Shown here: positions 44,903 to 52,802 of the stretch, in pieces | Position numbering within the stretch: position 1 is the first letter of the stretch | Layout: every line of letters starts with the position of its first letter | NCBI RefSeq assembly: GCF_001705665.1 | Contig: NZ_MDHA01000032.1 | Coordinates: 186,001 to 250,000 of the forward strand | Source of the DNA: Thioclava sp. SK-1 | Lineage (GTDB): Bacteria > Pseudomonadota > Alphaproteobacteria > Rhodobacterales > Rhodobacteraceae | Direction of reading: 5' to 3' | Length of the DNA: 64,000 nt | Position numbers and translations under genes: made by a program | The notes under the pieces: model-generated | Seen by the model: only the letters and a program-made list of their open reading frames with translations | Told to the model about the DNA's origin: nothing | Database searches by the model: none

Positions 44903-46225
44903 TTACCGCAAGGTCCGGGCCATATAGCTGTTCCAGGCCGAGAAGATCGCGGCGCAGATCTGCTCAAGCTGGAGGGAGGCATCTTGTGTGCCAAGCGCGC
45001 GCGCTGCGGCTTTGGCCATCTTTGCCTGACGTGCTGCGCTTAGGCTTTGGATGGCGCGGCTAAGGCTGTCGGCATCTTGAACCATTACTGCGCCACCTGC
45101 TTGATCCAGCAGCGCATAAGGCTGGGCGGCATTGGCAACATGGGGGCCGTGTAAAATGGCACAGCCATAGGCCGCCGGTTCAAATGGGGTGTGCCCACCT
45201 TTGGGCACCAAGGAGCCACCGGTGAAACACATGCCCGCGCTGGCATACCAGTTTTCCATCTCGCCCAAAGTATCGGCCAGAAAGACTGGCTTATCGGTCC
45301 CGTTGCGCTGGGAGCGGCGGGTATAGCCCAGACCTGCGGCGGTGATCAGCTTGGCGATGTCATCGGCGCGGCGCGGATGGCGCGGCGCCAAGATCAGTCG
45401 CAGCGCCGGGTTGGTGCGGCGGGCTGCGGTAAAGGCTGCAAGGAGTGGCGCGTCCTCCCCCTCATGAGTGGAGGCGGCAAGCAGGGTTTGCGCGCGCGGC
45501 CAATCAAGCGGGTCATTGGCCTGTCGTGCCATAACGGTTGTTTTCAGGTTGAACGGCGGCATCAGACGACTGGCAGGTAGGCCAAGCGCGCGAAACCTGT
45601 CTTGTGATGCTGGATCTTGTGCCGAAACTGCAGTGAAGCATCCCATCATGGCGGGCCCGATACCAAGGCGCGACCAATTGCGCGCGGAGCCTTCGGAGAG
45701 CCGCGCGCTGATTGCAAAGATCGGGCGGGGCGCCATGGCAACGATGCGGTTCGGCCAAAGCTCATTCTCGATCATGACATGGGCGGAGGGACGGTGCCGT
45801 GAAAGAAAACGGCGCAGGATCAGACGATGGTCGAGCGGCGCAAGGCAGACCATGGTGTTGGGGAGATCCCAGCTTTGGGCAAGGGTCCGGCCCGTTTCTG
45901 TATTGGTGGTCAGCAGTAAAGAGCTGCCCTGCTGCGCCAAGATAAGATCAATGAGCGGGCGCGCCGAGGTCAGCTCGCCGTTCGACGCTGCGTGAAGCCA
46001 CAGCGGGCCGTGCGGCGCGGTAGATGCGTGGGCGTTTGGATCAGTGGCTGCAGATGCTTTCGTTGCGGGGGGGGCGGCCTTGCTCGGGCTGGGCGCCGTG
46101 CCGCCGCCCAGCCGCTCCGCAAGGCCGGCGCGGCTTTGCACGCCGCGCGCCCAGCCCCACAGCAAGTGCAGGGCCATCAGCGGCAGGGCAAAGGACAACA
46201 AAAGGCGATACAGGCGCATGACCAT
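44903..46225 (-). CDS. waaA: 3-deoxy-D-manno-octulosonic acid (Kdo) transferase
   Basis: A GT30 inner-membrane glycosyltransferase (440 aa) that adds Kdo to lipid A precursor. It has one N-terminal span, HAASNGELTSARPLI, the IENELWPN motif, the KTTVMAR region, a nucleotide-sugar region FLADTLGEMENWYASAGMCFTGGS, and the GHTPFEPAAYG end. A Pro/Ala/Ser-rich insert (about 43-72) is not usual in the family. The in-frame ATG at 46219 is an alternative start. Confidence 0.92.
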   Translation of the reverse strand: MVMRLYRLLLSFALPLMALHLLWGWARGVQSRAGLAERLGGGTAPSPSKAAPPATKASAATDPNAHASTAPHGPLWLHAASNGELTSARPLIDLILAQQGSSLLLTTNTETGRTLAQSWDLPNTMVCLAPLDHRLILRRFLSRHRPSAHVMIENELWPNRIVAMAPRPIFAISARLSEGSARNWSRLGIGPAMMGCFTAVSAQDPASQDRFRALGLPASRLMPPFNLKTTVMARQANDPLDWPRAQTLLAASTHEGEDAPLLAAFTAARRTNPALRLILAPRHPRRADDIAKLITAAGLGYTRRSQRNGTDKPVFLADTLGEMENWYASAGMCFTGGSLVPKGGHTPFEPAAYGCAILHGPHVANAAQPYALLDQAGGAVMVQDADSLSRAIQSLSAARQAKMAKAAARALGTQDASLQLEQICAAIFSAWNSYMARTLR

Positions 46226-46292
46226 CAGGCAGGTTGTGACGTTTGTCTTTCAATGCCCCTGTGGTGGGGTCTTTTGCAAGGGCGTTGACGCG

Positions 46293-46319
46293 AACAGCCG
46301 CCCTGGGAGGGCGGCTGTT
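46293..46319. terminator. hairpin between tctA and waaA
   Basis: Perfect 12-bp arms AACAGCCGCCCT and AGGGCGGCTGTT close a 3-base loop. There is no strong T-run. It lies 30 bp after the tctA stop. Confidence 0.65.
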
Positions 46320-46348
46320 GGTATCATGTGAATGGTGACGCAACGAGA

Positions 46349-47881
46349 TCAGTCCGACAGGGAGCCTTCGTCATCCTTGGCCATCCGCGGCTTTACCTTG
46401 CGGGCCAGAAACAGCGGCAAGATGAAGCCGATGATCGCGACCGTCCACAGGCCCAGCGACAGCGGGCTGTCAAACAATGTCATCCAGTTTCCGTTGTCGA
46501 TGGTCACTGCGCGGCGCAGATTGTTTTCCATCGCATTGCCCAGCAGCGTGCCCAAAATGATCGGCACCAGTGGCACGTCGAACTTGCGCAGCAACCAGCC
46601 CATCACGCCAAATCCGATCATCACCATCAGATCGAAGCTGGAGCCAGAGATCCCGTAGATACCCACGAAGGACACCATCGCAACGACCGGCATCAAGATG
46701 CGCGGCGGGATCAGCAACACCCGGGTGAACAGGCCCACCATTGGGATATTCATCAGCAGCAGCATAAAGTTGGCAATGAACAACGCGGCGATCAGGCCCC
46801 AGACAACATCAGGGTTGTTTTGGAACAACAGCGGTCCCGGCGTGATATTGAGCGACAAAAGAACTGCCAATAGCACAGCCGTGGTGCCCGACCCGGGCAC
46901 ACCCAGCGCCAGCATCGGCACCAGCGCACCACCGGCTGCGGCATTGTTGCCCGCCTCTGGGGCGGCCACACCGCGCGGATCGCCCTTGCCGAACGTGCCG
47001 TCTTTGTCGATCAGCCGCTTTTCCATTGAATAGCTGATGAAAGAGCCAAGCGACGCGCCAGCACCGGGCAGCACGCCCGCGATAAAGCCCAAGAACGAGG
47101 TCCGCAGCATTGTCGGAGTGCAGGCTTTCACCATCGACATTGGCGGCGTAAGGCGACCGATATTGAGCTTTTTGCCCGCCCCATCTGCCGAGCCGTGACG
47201 TTCTTCCAAGAAGATGAACACTTCGGACAGGGCGAACAGACCAACGATGGCAACCAAGAAATCAAGCCCGTCATACAGATGAACCTCACCAAAGGTGAAA
47301 CGCGGCACGCCGGTTTGGGTGTCGACACCGATCATCGCAAGCCCAAGCCCCAACGCGGCGGCAAAGGCCGATTTCGCCTGATTGGTCGAGGACACGCCGC
47401 CCAGCGTCATAAACGCCAATGCGAAAAGCGCGAAATACTCCGCCGGACCAAATAGCAGCGCGATTTTTACCAGCTGCGGCGCCAGCAAAATCAGACCCCA
47501 TGTCGCAAAGAACGATCCGACAAAGGACGCGATCCCCGAGATCGACAAGGCCTGACCGGCCATGCCCTTTTGGGCCATTGGATAGCCGTCAAGACAGGTC
47601 ATCATCGCGGGTTCATCCCCCGGGATGTTCAGTAAGATTGACGAAATTCGCCCGCCATACATCGCACCGTAATAGACGGAGGTCAGCAAGATCAGCGATG
47701 GCGTCGCGCCAAGGCCAAGTGTGAAGGCCAGTGGGATCAAGATCGCTACGCCGTTTGACGGGCCCAGACCGGGCAGGGCGCCCATGATCGTTCCCAGAAA
47801 ACAGCCTAACAACGCAAGCCCGATGTTTTGCCATGTCAGCGCGACAACAAAGCCGTCACCTAAATTTGAAAGCATTTCCAT
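46349..47881 (-). CDS. tctA: tripartite tricarboxylate transporter large permease TctA
   Basis: The 510-residue, about 12-span membrane channel of a TTT-family carboxylate uptake system. The family signatures are MGALPGLGPSNGVAILIPL near the N-terminus and PGAGASLGSFISYSMEKRL in the middle, followed by ALGVPGSGTTAVLL. It works with TctB and the binding protein TctC encoded upstream. Substrate may be citrate, tartrate or another carboxylate. Confidence 0.95.
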   Translation of the reverse strand: MEMLSNLGDGFVVALTWQNIGLALLGCFLGTIMGALPGLGPSNGVAILIPLAFTLGLGATPSLILLTSVYYGAMYGGRISSILLNIPGDEPAMMTCLDGYPMAQKGMAGQALSISGIASFVGSFFATWGLILLAPQLVKIALLFGPAEYFALFALAFMTLGGVSSTNQAKSAFAAALGLGLAMIGVDTQTGVPRFTFGEVHLYDGLDFLVAIVGLFALSEVFIFLEERHGSADGAGKKLNIGRLTPPMSMVKACTPTMLRTSFLGFIAGVLPGAGASLGSFISYSMEKRLIDKDGTFGKGDPRGVAAPEAGNNAAAGGALVPMLALGVPGSGTTAVLLAVLLSLNITPGPLLFQNNPDVVWGLIAALFIANFMLLLMNIPMVGLFTRVLLIPPRILMPVVAMVSFVGIYGISGSSFDLMVMIGFGVMGWLLRKFDVPLVPIILGTLLGNAMENNLRRAVTIDNGNWMTLFDSPLSLGLWTVAIIGFILPLFLARKVKPRMAKDDEGSLSD

Positions 47882-47893
47882 CGTGATACCCCG

Positions 47894-48325
47894 TTAAAAC
47901 CCAAGTGGGCCGCGCGCGAGCGAAAGGCCAAGCACAAGGTGGAAAATGACATAGATACCGACGGATGTGCCAACACCGGTCAAAACCGACGCAAGGATCG
48001 TCGAGCCCAAACGCCACGCAAGGAATGCAGCAGCAAAGGCGGTGGCGATGACGAAACCGACGACAGGCAGCATCTGCGCGTAAAGCATCATCACCACAAC
48101 AGCGGCGGCGATTTCTGCGATACGGCCAAAGGTGGGCCAAGCGGGTTCGGGATCTGGTTTGAAGGCGATGACGGCAGAGCTGAGGCCTAGGATGACGGCG
48201 ATGATCAGCGGGAAGGCTTTCGGGCCGACAGCATCGGAAAGAAAGCTTTCCTCGATGTGCAATGCCGCGAAGGCAAAACCGATAGCCAGAAGAACGCCGA
48301 ACACCCCAAAGATACGATCACTCAT
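47894..48325 (-). CDS. tctB: tripartite tricarboxylate transporter small permease TctB
   Basis: A 143-residue membrane protein with about four spans, the usual size of TctB. It lies 12 bp before tctA and after tctC. A FGRIAEIAAAVVVMMLYAQMLP-type middle segment and the LGFVIATA-like region (VVGFVIATAF) fit the family. Sequence conservation is low, so the call rests partly on position. Confidence 0.9.
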   Translation of the reverse strand: MSDRIFGVFGVLLAIGFAFAALHIEESFLSDAVGPKAFPLIIAVILGLSSAVIAFKPDPEPAWPTFGRIAEIAAAVVVMMLYAQMLPVVGFVIATAFAAAFLAWRLGSTILASVLTGVGTSVGIYVIFHLVLGLSLARGPLGF

Positions 48326-48370
48326 GGGGATCTCCTGGGTGGTAAGTGGGGCTTAGGATGAAACATAGTC

Positions 48371-48401
48371 AAAAGGGGGCGGTCGGCCGGACCACCCCCT
48401 T
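48371..48401 (-). terminator. attenuator between tctC and tctB
   Basis: An 12-bp stem with one mismatch (AAGGGGG...) and TTTT following on the minus strand. It lies 34 bp after tctC. Such partial terminators let the binding protein be made in excess over the permease. Confidence 0.75.
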
Positions 48402-48434
48402 CCGGTCAAGTAAGCGAGGAAAGGGGAGGAGCGC

Positions 48435-49421
48435 TTACTTGATGATGCCGATTTCGCGGGAAATCGATTGGATCTGTTCAACAGAATCGGACACGAATGT
48501 CTCAAACTCGGCGCCTTGCAGATCCAGCGGCGCGAGGCCATTTGCGGCCATGATCTCTTTCCACTCATCAGAGGCGTAAAGATCACCGATTTTCGATGCC
48601 CAAGCGTTATATGCTTCGTCGGACATGTTTTCCGGGCCGTAGAAGCCGCGCCAGTTTGCACCGATGGCGTCAACGCCTTGCTCTTTCGCCGTTGGGATAT
48701 TGGCGAATTCGCCTTCCAGGCGCTCTGGTGACAGAACTGCGATCACACGGATGTCGCCACTGTCGACAAAGCCTTTGGCTTCGGACAGATCGCCGGTGAA
48801 GGCCTGAACCGATCCGGCCAGAAGCTGGGTGACTGCCTCGCCGCCGCCATCAAAAGCGATGTATTTCACGCGGCGCACATCTTCGACACCATAGGCATTG
48901 GCCGCGATCAAAACCTTCAGGTGATCCCAGCCACCCACAGCAGAGCCACCGGCGACCGACACGGCGGTCGGGTCATTCTTGATCATATCCAACAGCTGCG
49001 GCAATGTTTCTACATCGCTGTCAGCCGCCACGGCGATCACGCCGTAATCTGCACCGATCGATGCCAGCCAACGCACCTGATCCATCGTGTTGCCCGGGTA
49101 GGCACCCTGTGCAAGGCGCGTCGCGGTCGCGGAAGAGGCCGCGACGATCAGATCGTTGTCATCGCTGCGCTTATTTACAACCTCAGCAAAGGCCACGCCA
49201 CCGCCGCCGCCTGCAAGGTTCACGACCTGCATGGTTTTATCGATCAGATCGAGGTCTTGCATGGATTTTCCTACCTGACGGCAGGTGAAATCCCAGCCAC
49301 CACCGGGGTTGGCAGGCGCGATGCATTCTGGATTTTCTGGGGTGAATTCTTGTGCCATCGCCGGAAAGGCGGTCGCGCCCAAAAGCGCAGCAACAAGGGT
49401 TAGGCTTTTTGCCTTGAACAT
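48435..49421 (-). CDS. tctC: tripartite tricarboxylate transporter binding protein TctC
   Basis: The periplasmic solute-binding protein (328 aa) of the TTT system. It has a signal peptide (cut near AMAQ) and the family's ligand-loop motif ANPGGGWDFTCRQVG, plus VVNLAGGGGGVAFAEVV. The ATG at 49421 has GGAGG 8 bases upstream. It is the first gene of tctCBA and diverges from the regulator tctD, 179 bp away. Confidence 0.95.
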   Translation of the reverse strand: MFKAKSLTLVAALLGATAFPAMAQEFTPENPECIAPANPGGGWDFTCRQVGKSMQDLDLIDKTMQVVNLAGGGGGVAFAEVVNKRSDDNDLIVAASSATATRLAQGAYPGNTMDQVRWLASIGADYGVIAVAADSDVETLPQLLDMIKNDPTAVSVAGGSAVGGWDHLKVLIAANAYGVEDVRRVKYIAFDGGGEAVTQLLAGSVQAFTGDLSEAKGFVDSGDIRVIAVLSPERLEGEFANIPTAKEQGVDAIGANWRGFYGPENMSDEAYNAWASKIGDLYASDEWKEIMAANGLAPLDLQGAEFETFVSDSVEQIQSISREIGIIK

Positions 49422-49600
49422 TCGTATATCCTCCACAATTTCAAGCCGATTTTCTTGCAAAGCGGCGTTGGCACCGTCCTCTCCACTGCGCTATGCAGTC
49501 TCCTCGGGGGACGGGCTGTCACTGTTGGTATCGTGCGAAGCTGTCATTAACCTGTCGCCACGCAGATTGGGCGCTTGGCCCATGCCGAGGGAAAGATTCT

Positions 49601-50272
49601 ATGCGTATTCTATTGGTCGAAGATGCAACAGATATGGCCCAGGCCGTGGTGACGCGGTTGGGGCAGGCCGGTATGGCCTGTGATCATGCCGAGACATTGG
49701 CATCCGCGCAGGATTTCTTATCGGTGCAACTTTATGATGCGCTGATTTTGGATATCAACCTGCCAGATGGGTCGGGAACGGGATTGCTGCGCGATGTGCG
49801 CGCGGCGGGCAATCGGGTGCCGGTATTGATGCTGACTGCGCTGTTCTCAGTGGATGACAGGATCACGGCATTGGATTTGGGGGCCGATGATTATCTGGTG
49901 AAACCCTTTGACCAGCGGGAATTAGAAGCCCGGCTGCGTGCATTGATCCGGCGCGAGGCGGAGCAAAAGACCGATGTCTTACAGCTTGGGAAGCTGACGT
50001 TTTCTTCCTCTACACTCGGGGCAGAGCTGGACGGGGCGCGGCTGGACCTGACCCGGCGCGAGGCCGCATTGCTGGGCATATTGATGCGCCATCCCGGCCA
50101 GATCCTGAAGAAAGAGCGGTTGTATGACGGGCTGTTCGCGTTCAACGATGCCGATGTCGGGATCAATGCGATTGAGCTGTATATCGGGCGCTTGCGCAAA
50201 AAGCTTGCCGGATCGGGCTTGAGCATCGAGACACGACGTGGCGTTGGATATGGGATTGTGTTGGATGGCTAA
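49601..50272 (+). CDS. tctD: OmpR-family response regulator (TctD type)
   Basis: A 223-residue two-component regulator. The receiver has the acidic pair ED near residue 8, the phospho-Asp in ALILDINLPDGSG, and Lys in DDYLVKPFD; the C-terminal winged helix has LTRREAALLGILMRHPGQ and ends RGVGYGIVL. It most likely controls the divergent tctCBA operon. It overlaps the kinase gene by 8 bases. Confidence 0.93.
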   Translation: MRILLVEDATDMAQAVVTRLGQAGMACDHAETLASAQDFLSVQLYDALILDINLPDGSGTGLLRDVRAAGNRVPVLMLTALFSVDDRITALDLGADDYLVKPFDQRELEARLRALIRREAEQKTDVLQLGKLTFSSSTLGAELDGARLDLTRREAALLGILMRHPGQILKKERLYDGLFAFNDADVGINAIELYIGRLRKKLAGSGLSIETRRGVGYGIVLDG

Positions 50273-51707
50273 GCCGCCCCCCCCTCATCCTATGCCGGCC
50301 CATCCTGCGCCGCCCCATCCTGCACCGCTTGCGCCGTCGCTTGTGTCGCGGGTGGTGGTGGCGGTAATGTCGTTGTTGTTGGTGGGCGGGATATTGGTTG
50401 CCTTGGCTGCCTTTACCTATGGCCGCATCGCTGCGCGCCAGACCTATGACAGGTTGCTGATGGGCGCGGCCAACGACATCGCGGAATCGATTGACGTGGT
50501 GGATGGGGCGCCCCTAGCGGATCTGCCGGTTTCGGCCTTTGCGCTTTTGGCCTTGGCGCCGCGCGACCGGATCGCCTATGCGCTGCGCGGACCCGATGGT
50601 ACATTGCTGACCGGGCATGACGTGGCGCTTCCCCCGCAAGCGCTGCGCCGGCAAGCTTCCGGCCAAGCGGTGTTTTTTGACGCGATGCTGAACGGGGAGC
50701 GGGCGCGGTTTGTCACATTGCCGCGCCGCTTTGCAGAGCGCGATTATTCTGGCACGGTCACTGTGACTGTGGGGCAGACGATCGCGGCGCGCAATGCGAT
50801 GGCGCTGGGGCTTACGCGCGATGCGCTGATCGCGGCGACATTGGCGGGGCTGGTATTGATGGCGATTGCTTATGTGGTGATCCGTTCAGCCCTGCATCCG
50901 CTGCGCGAGATTGCCGATGGGCTGTTGGCACGCGACCCCTATGATCTGACGCCGATGGCGACGAATGTGCCATCAGAGGTGGCGGTGATGATCGTGGCGA
51001 TGAACCGCTTCATGACCCGCCTGGACCGGCAATTCAACGCGATGCGCAACTTGATTTCGGACACGGCCCATCAGCTGCGCACCCCTGTGGCGGCCATTCG
51101 CGCCCAGGCGGAACTGGCTGTGCAAGACGGTGACGAGGCACAGCGCAAGATCGCGCTGGAGCGTTTGGTGGCGCGCACCCGGTCCCTGGGCAATTTGCTG
51201 GATCAAATGTTATCGCGGGCAATGGTGATCCACCGCACGGATTCCGCCCCGCCAGAGGCGATTGATCTGCGCATGATCGCGTTAGAGGTGATCGAAAGCC
51301 GCGATCATGAGCTGCTTGCCCCCGGGGTCGAGGTAGGGCTGGTGATTGGTCCCGATGAGGTGATCGTGATGGGGGATGAAATCTCCTTAGGGGAGGCGGC
51401 GAAGAATATGCTATCAAATGCCTTACGCCACGGCCAAGCCCCGGTGCGCATCGGTGTTACGGCGCGCGCTGATCATGCCGAGCTGTGGGTGGAAGATGCC
51501 GGCCCGGGTCCGCAGGGGGATCTGTTGGCGCGGATGGGGCGGCGGTTTGAACGTTCGGCCGCCTCGCGTGGACGCTCTGCTGGGTTGGGCTTGTCCATTG
51601 TCCGCTCTGTCGCGGAGGCTTTTGGCGGGCAGATGGCGCTGGGCCGTGGGGAGCGTGGCTTCCGCGTGTCATTGATTTTACCGGCGGTGTCAGGAGAGGC
51701 GAATTGA
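50265..51707 (+). CDS. tctE: sensor histidine kinase (TctE type)
   Basis: A 480-residue membrane kinase, partner of TctD. A Pro/His-rich start (about 1-25) is followed by a span, a periplasmic domain (about 55-180), a second span, then a HAMP region, the H-box SDTAHQLRTPVAAIRAQ with the phospho-His, an N-box NMLSNALRHG, and a GLGLSIVRSVAEAFGG G-box. It should sense a carboxylate in the periplasm. It overlaps both neighbours. Confidence 0.93.
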   Translation: MAKPPPPHPMPAHPAPPHPAPLAPSLVSRVVVAVMSLLLVGGILVALAAFTYGRIAARQTYDRLLMGAANDIAESIDVVDGAPLADLPVSAFALLALAPRDRIAYALRGPDGTLLTGHDVALPPQALRRQASGQAVFFDAMLNGERARFVTLPRRFAERDYSGTVTVTVGQTIAARNAMALGLTRDALIAATLAGLVLMAIAYVVIRSALHPLREIADGLLARDPYDLTPMATNVPSEVAVMIVAMNRFMTRLDRQFNAMRNLISDTAHQLRTPVAAIRAQAELAVQDGDEAQRKIALERLVARTRSLGNLLDQMLSRAMVIHRTDSAPPEAIDLRMIALEVIESRDHELLAPGVEVGLVIGPDEVIVMGDEISLGEAAKNMLSNALRHGQAPVRIGVTARADHAELWVEDAGPGPQGDLLARMGRRFERSAASRGRSAGLGLSIVRSVAEAFGGQMALGRGERGFRVSLILPAVSGEAN

Positions 51708-52732
51708 TCAAAGTCATCACATTGGCCGTGGCGTTTCTGGTTGCCGCCCCGGTTCACGCGCAGGAGGCATCGGGCGACTATGGTCATGGGCCGCTGCATA
51801 TGGTGCTGCGCTCCACCACCGATATGGCGATCATGCGGCCTGCGATGCAGGCCTTTGTCAGGGCCAATCCCGATCTGACATTGCGGTATGAACAATGGGG
51901 CTCTAACGCGCTGACCGCCAAAACACAGGCAGAGTGCCAGTCCGGCACGGCCAGCGCGGATGCGGTGTTTTCTTCAGCGGTGCATCAGTTGGTGGAATTG
52001 GTGAACAGCGCTTGCGCACAAAGCTATCGCTCGGATCTGACGGCGGGCCTGCCTGCCAGCCGCAATTGGCGAGATGAGCTGTGGGGTCTGACGCATGAGG
52101 CCGCAGTGATTGCCTATAACCGGGCTATGGTGGGGGTCGATGATGCGCCCCACACACGGTTTGCGCTGCTGGATCTGATGCGGCGTGGCGATCCCGCCTA
52201 TCGCGGTAAAATTGCCACCTATGATATTGAGGCCTCTGGCCTTGGCTATCTTTTCGCATTTGCCGACAGCCAAGAGGCCACGACATTCGGCAGCCTGCTG
52301 GAAGGGTTCGCGCGCTCGGATGCTGTGGCGACTTGTTGTTCGGCGGAAATCTTGCAAGGCGTGGCGGATGGGCAGTATTTGATCGCCTATAACGTGCTGG
52401 GATCTTATGTGCCCGATGGGTTGGACAGTCGCATCGGCGTCATCATGCCCGAAGATTACACGCTGTTTTTGTCACGTGCTTTTATGATCCCCAAAGGTGC
52501 ACCGCGCCCACGGTTCGCGGCGCGGTTGCTGGATTTTCTATTGTCGGCGGAAGGACAGCGGATCTTGACCGAAAACGGGTTGATCGTGCAGCGTGACAGC
52601 GATCAAAACAGCCTGCCCGAAAGCGCGGAACGTCCGATCCGGATTGAGCCAAGCCTATTGGTAGCGCGCGATCAACATCAACAGGCGCGGTTTATTGCGC
52701 AATGGCGACAGACATTTTCAGAAGCGCCCTGA
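51704..52732 (+). CDS. periplasmic solute-binding protein of the tctDE operon
   Basis: A 342-residue ABC-type binding protein with a signal peptide (ending near VHAQ). It starts at TTG, overlapping the tctE stop by four bases, with AGGAGAGG upstream. The fold resembles iron/phosphonate-type binding proteins, with an EQWGSNAL start and a GYLFAF hinge segment. No permease or ATPase gene is linked to it, so it may present ligand to TctE rather than serve transport. That is inference from context. Confidence 0.85.
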   Translation: MIKVITLAVAFLVAAPVHAQEASGDYGHGPLHMVLRSTTDMAIMRPAMQAFVRANPDLTLRYEQWGSNALTAKTQAECQSGTASADAVFSSAVHQLVELVNSACAQSYRSDLTAGLPASRNWRDELWGLTHEAAVIAYNRAMVGVDDAPHTRFALLDLMRRGDPAYRGKIATYDIEASGLGYLFAFADSQEATTFGSLLEGFARSDAVATCCSAEILQGVADGQYLIAYNVLGSYVPDGLDSRIGVIMPEDYTLFLSRAFMIPKGAPRPRFAARLLDFLLSAEGQRILTENGLIVQRDSDQNSLPESAERPIRIEPSLLVARDQHQQARFIAQWRQTFSEAP

Positions 52733-52752
52733 TGTAGGACATATCAGATAGC

Positions 52753-52785
52753 CCTGCGCGGCAAAGTGTGAGCCGACCGCGCAGG
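52753..52785. terminator. hairpin between convergent genes
   Basis: Perfect 9-bp arms CCTGCGCGG and CCGCGCAGG around a 15-base loop, between the binding protein and the chemoreceptor genes. There is no T-run. Confidence 0.5.
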
Positions 52786-52802
52786 ACCATTTCGCGAAGA
52801 GA

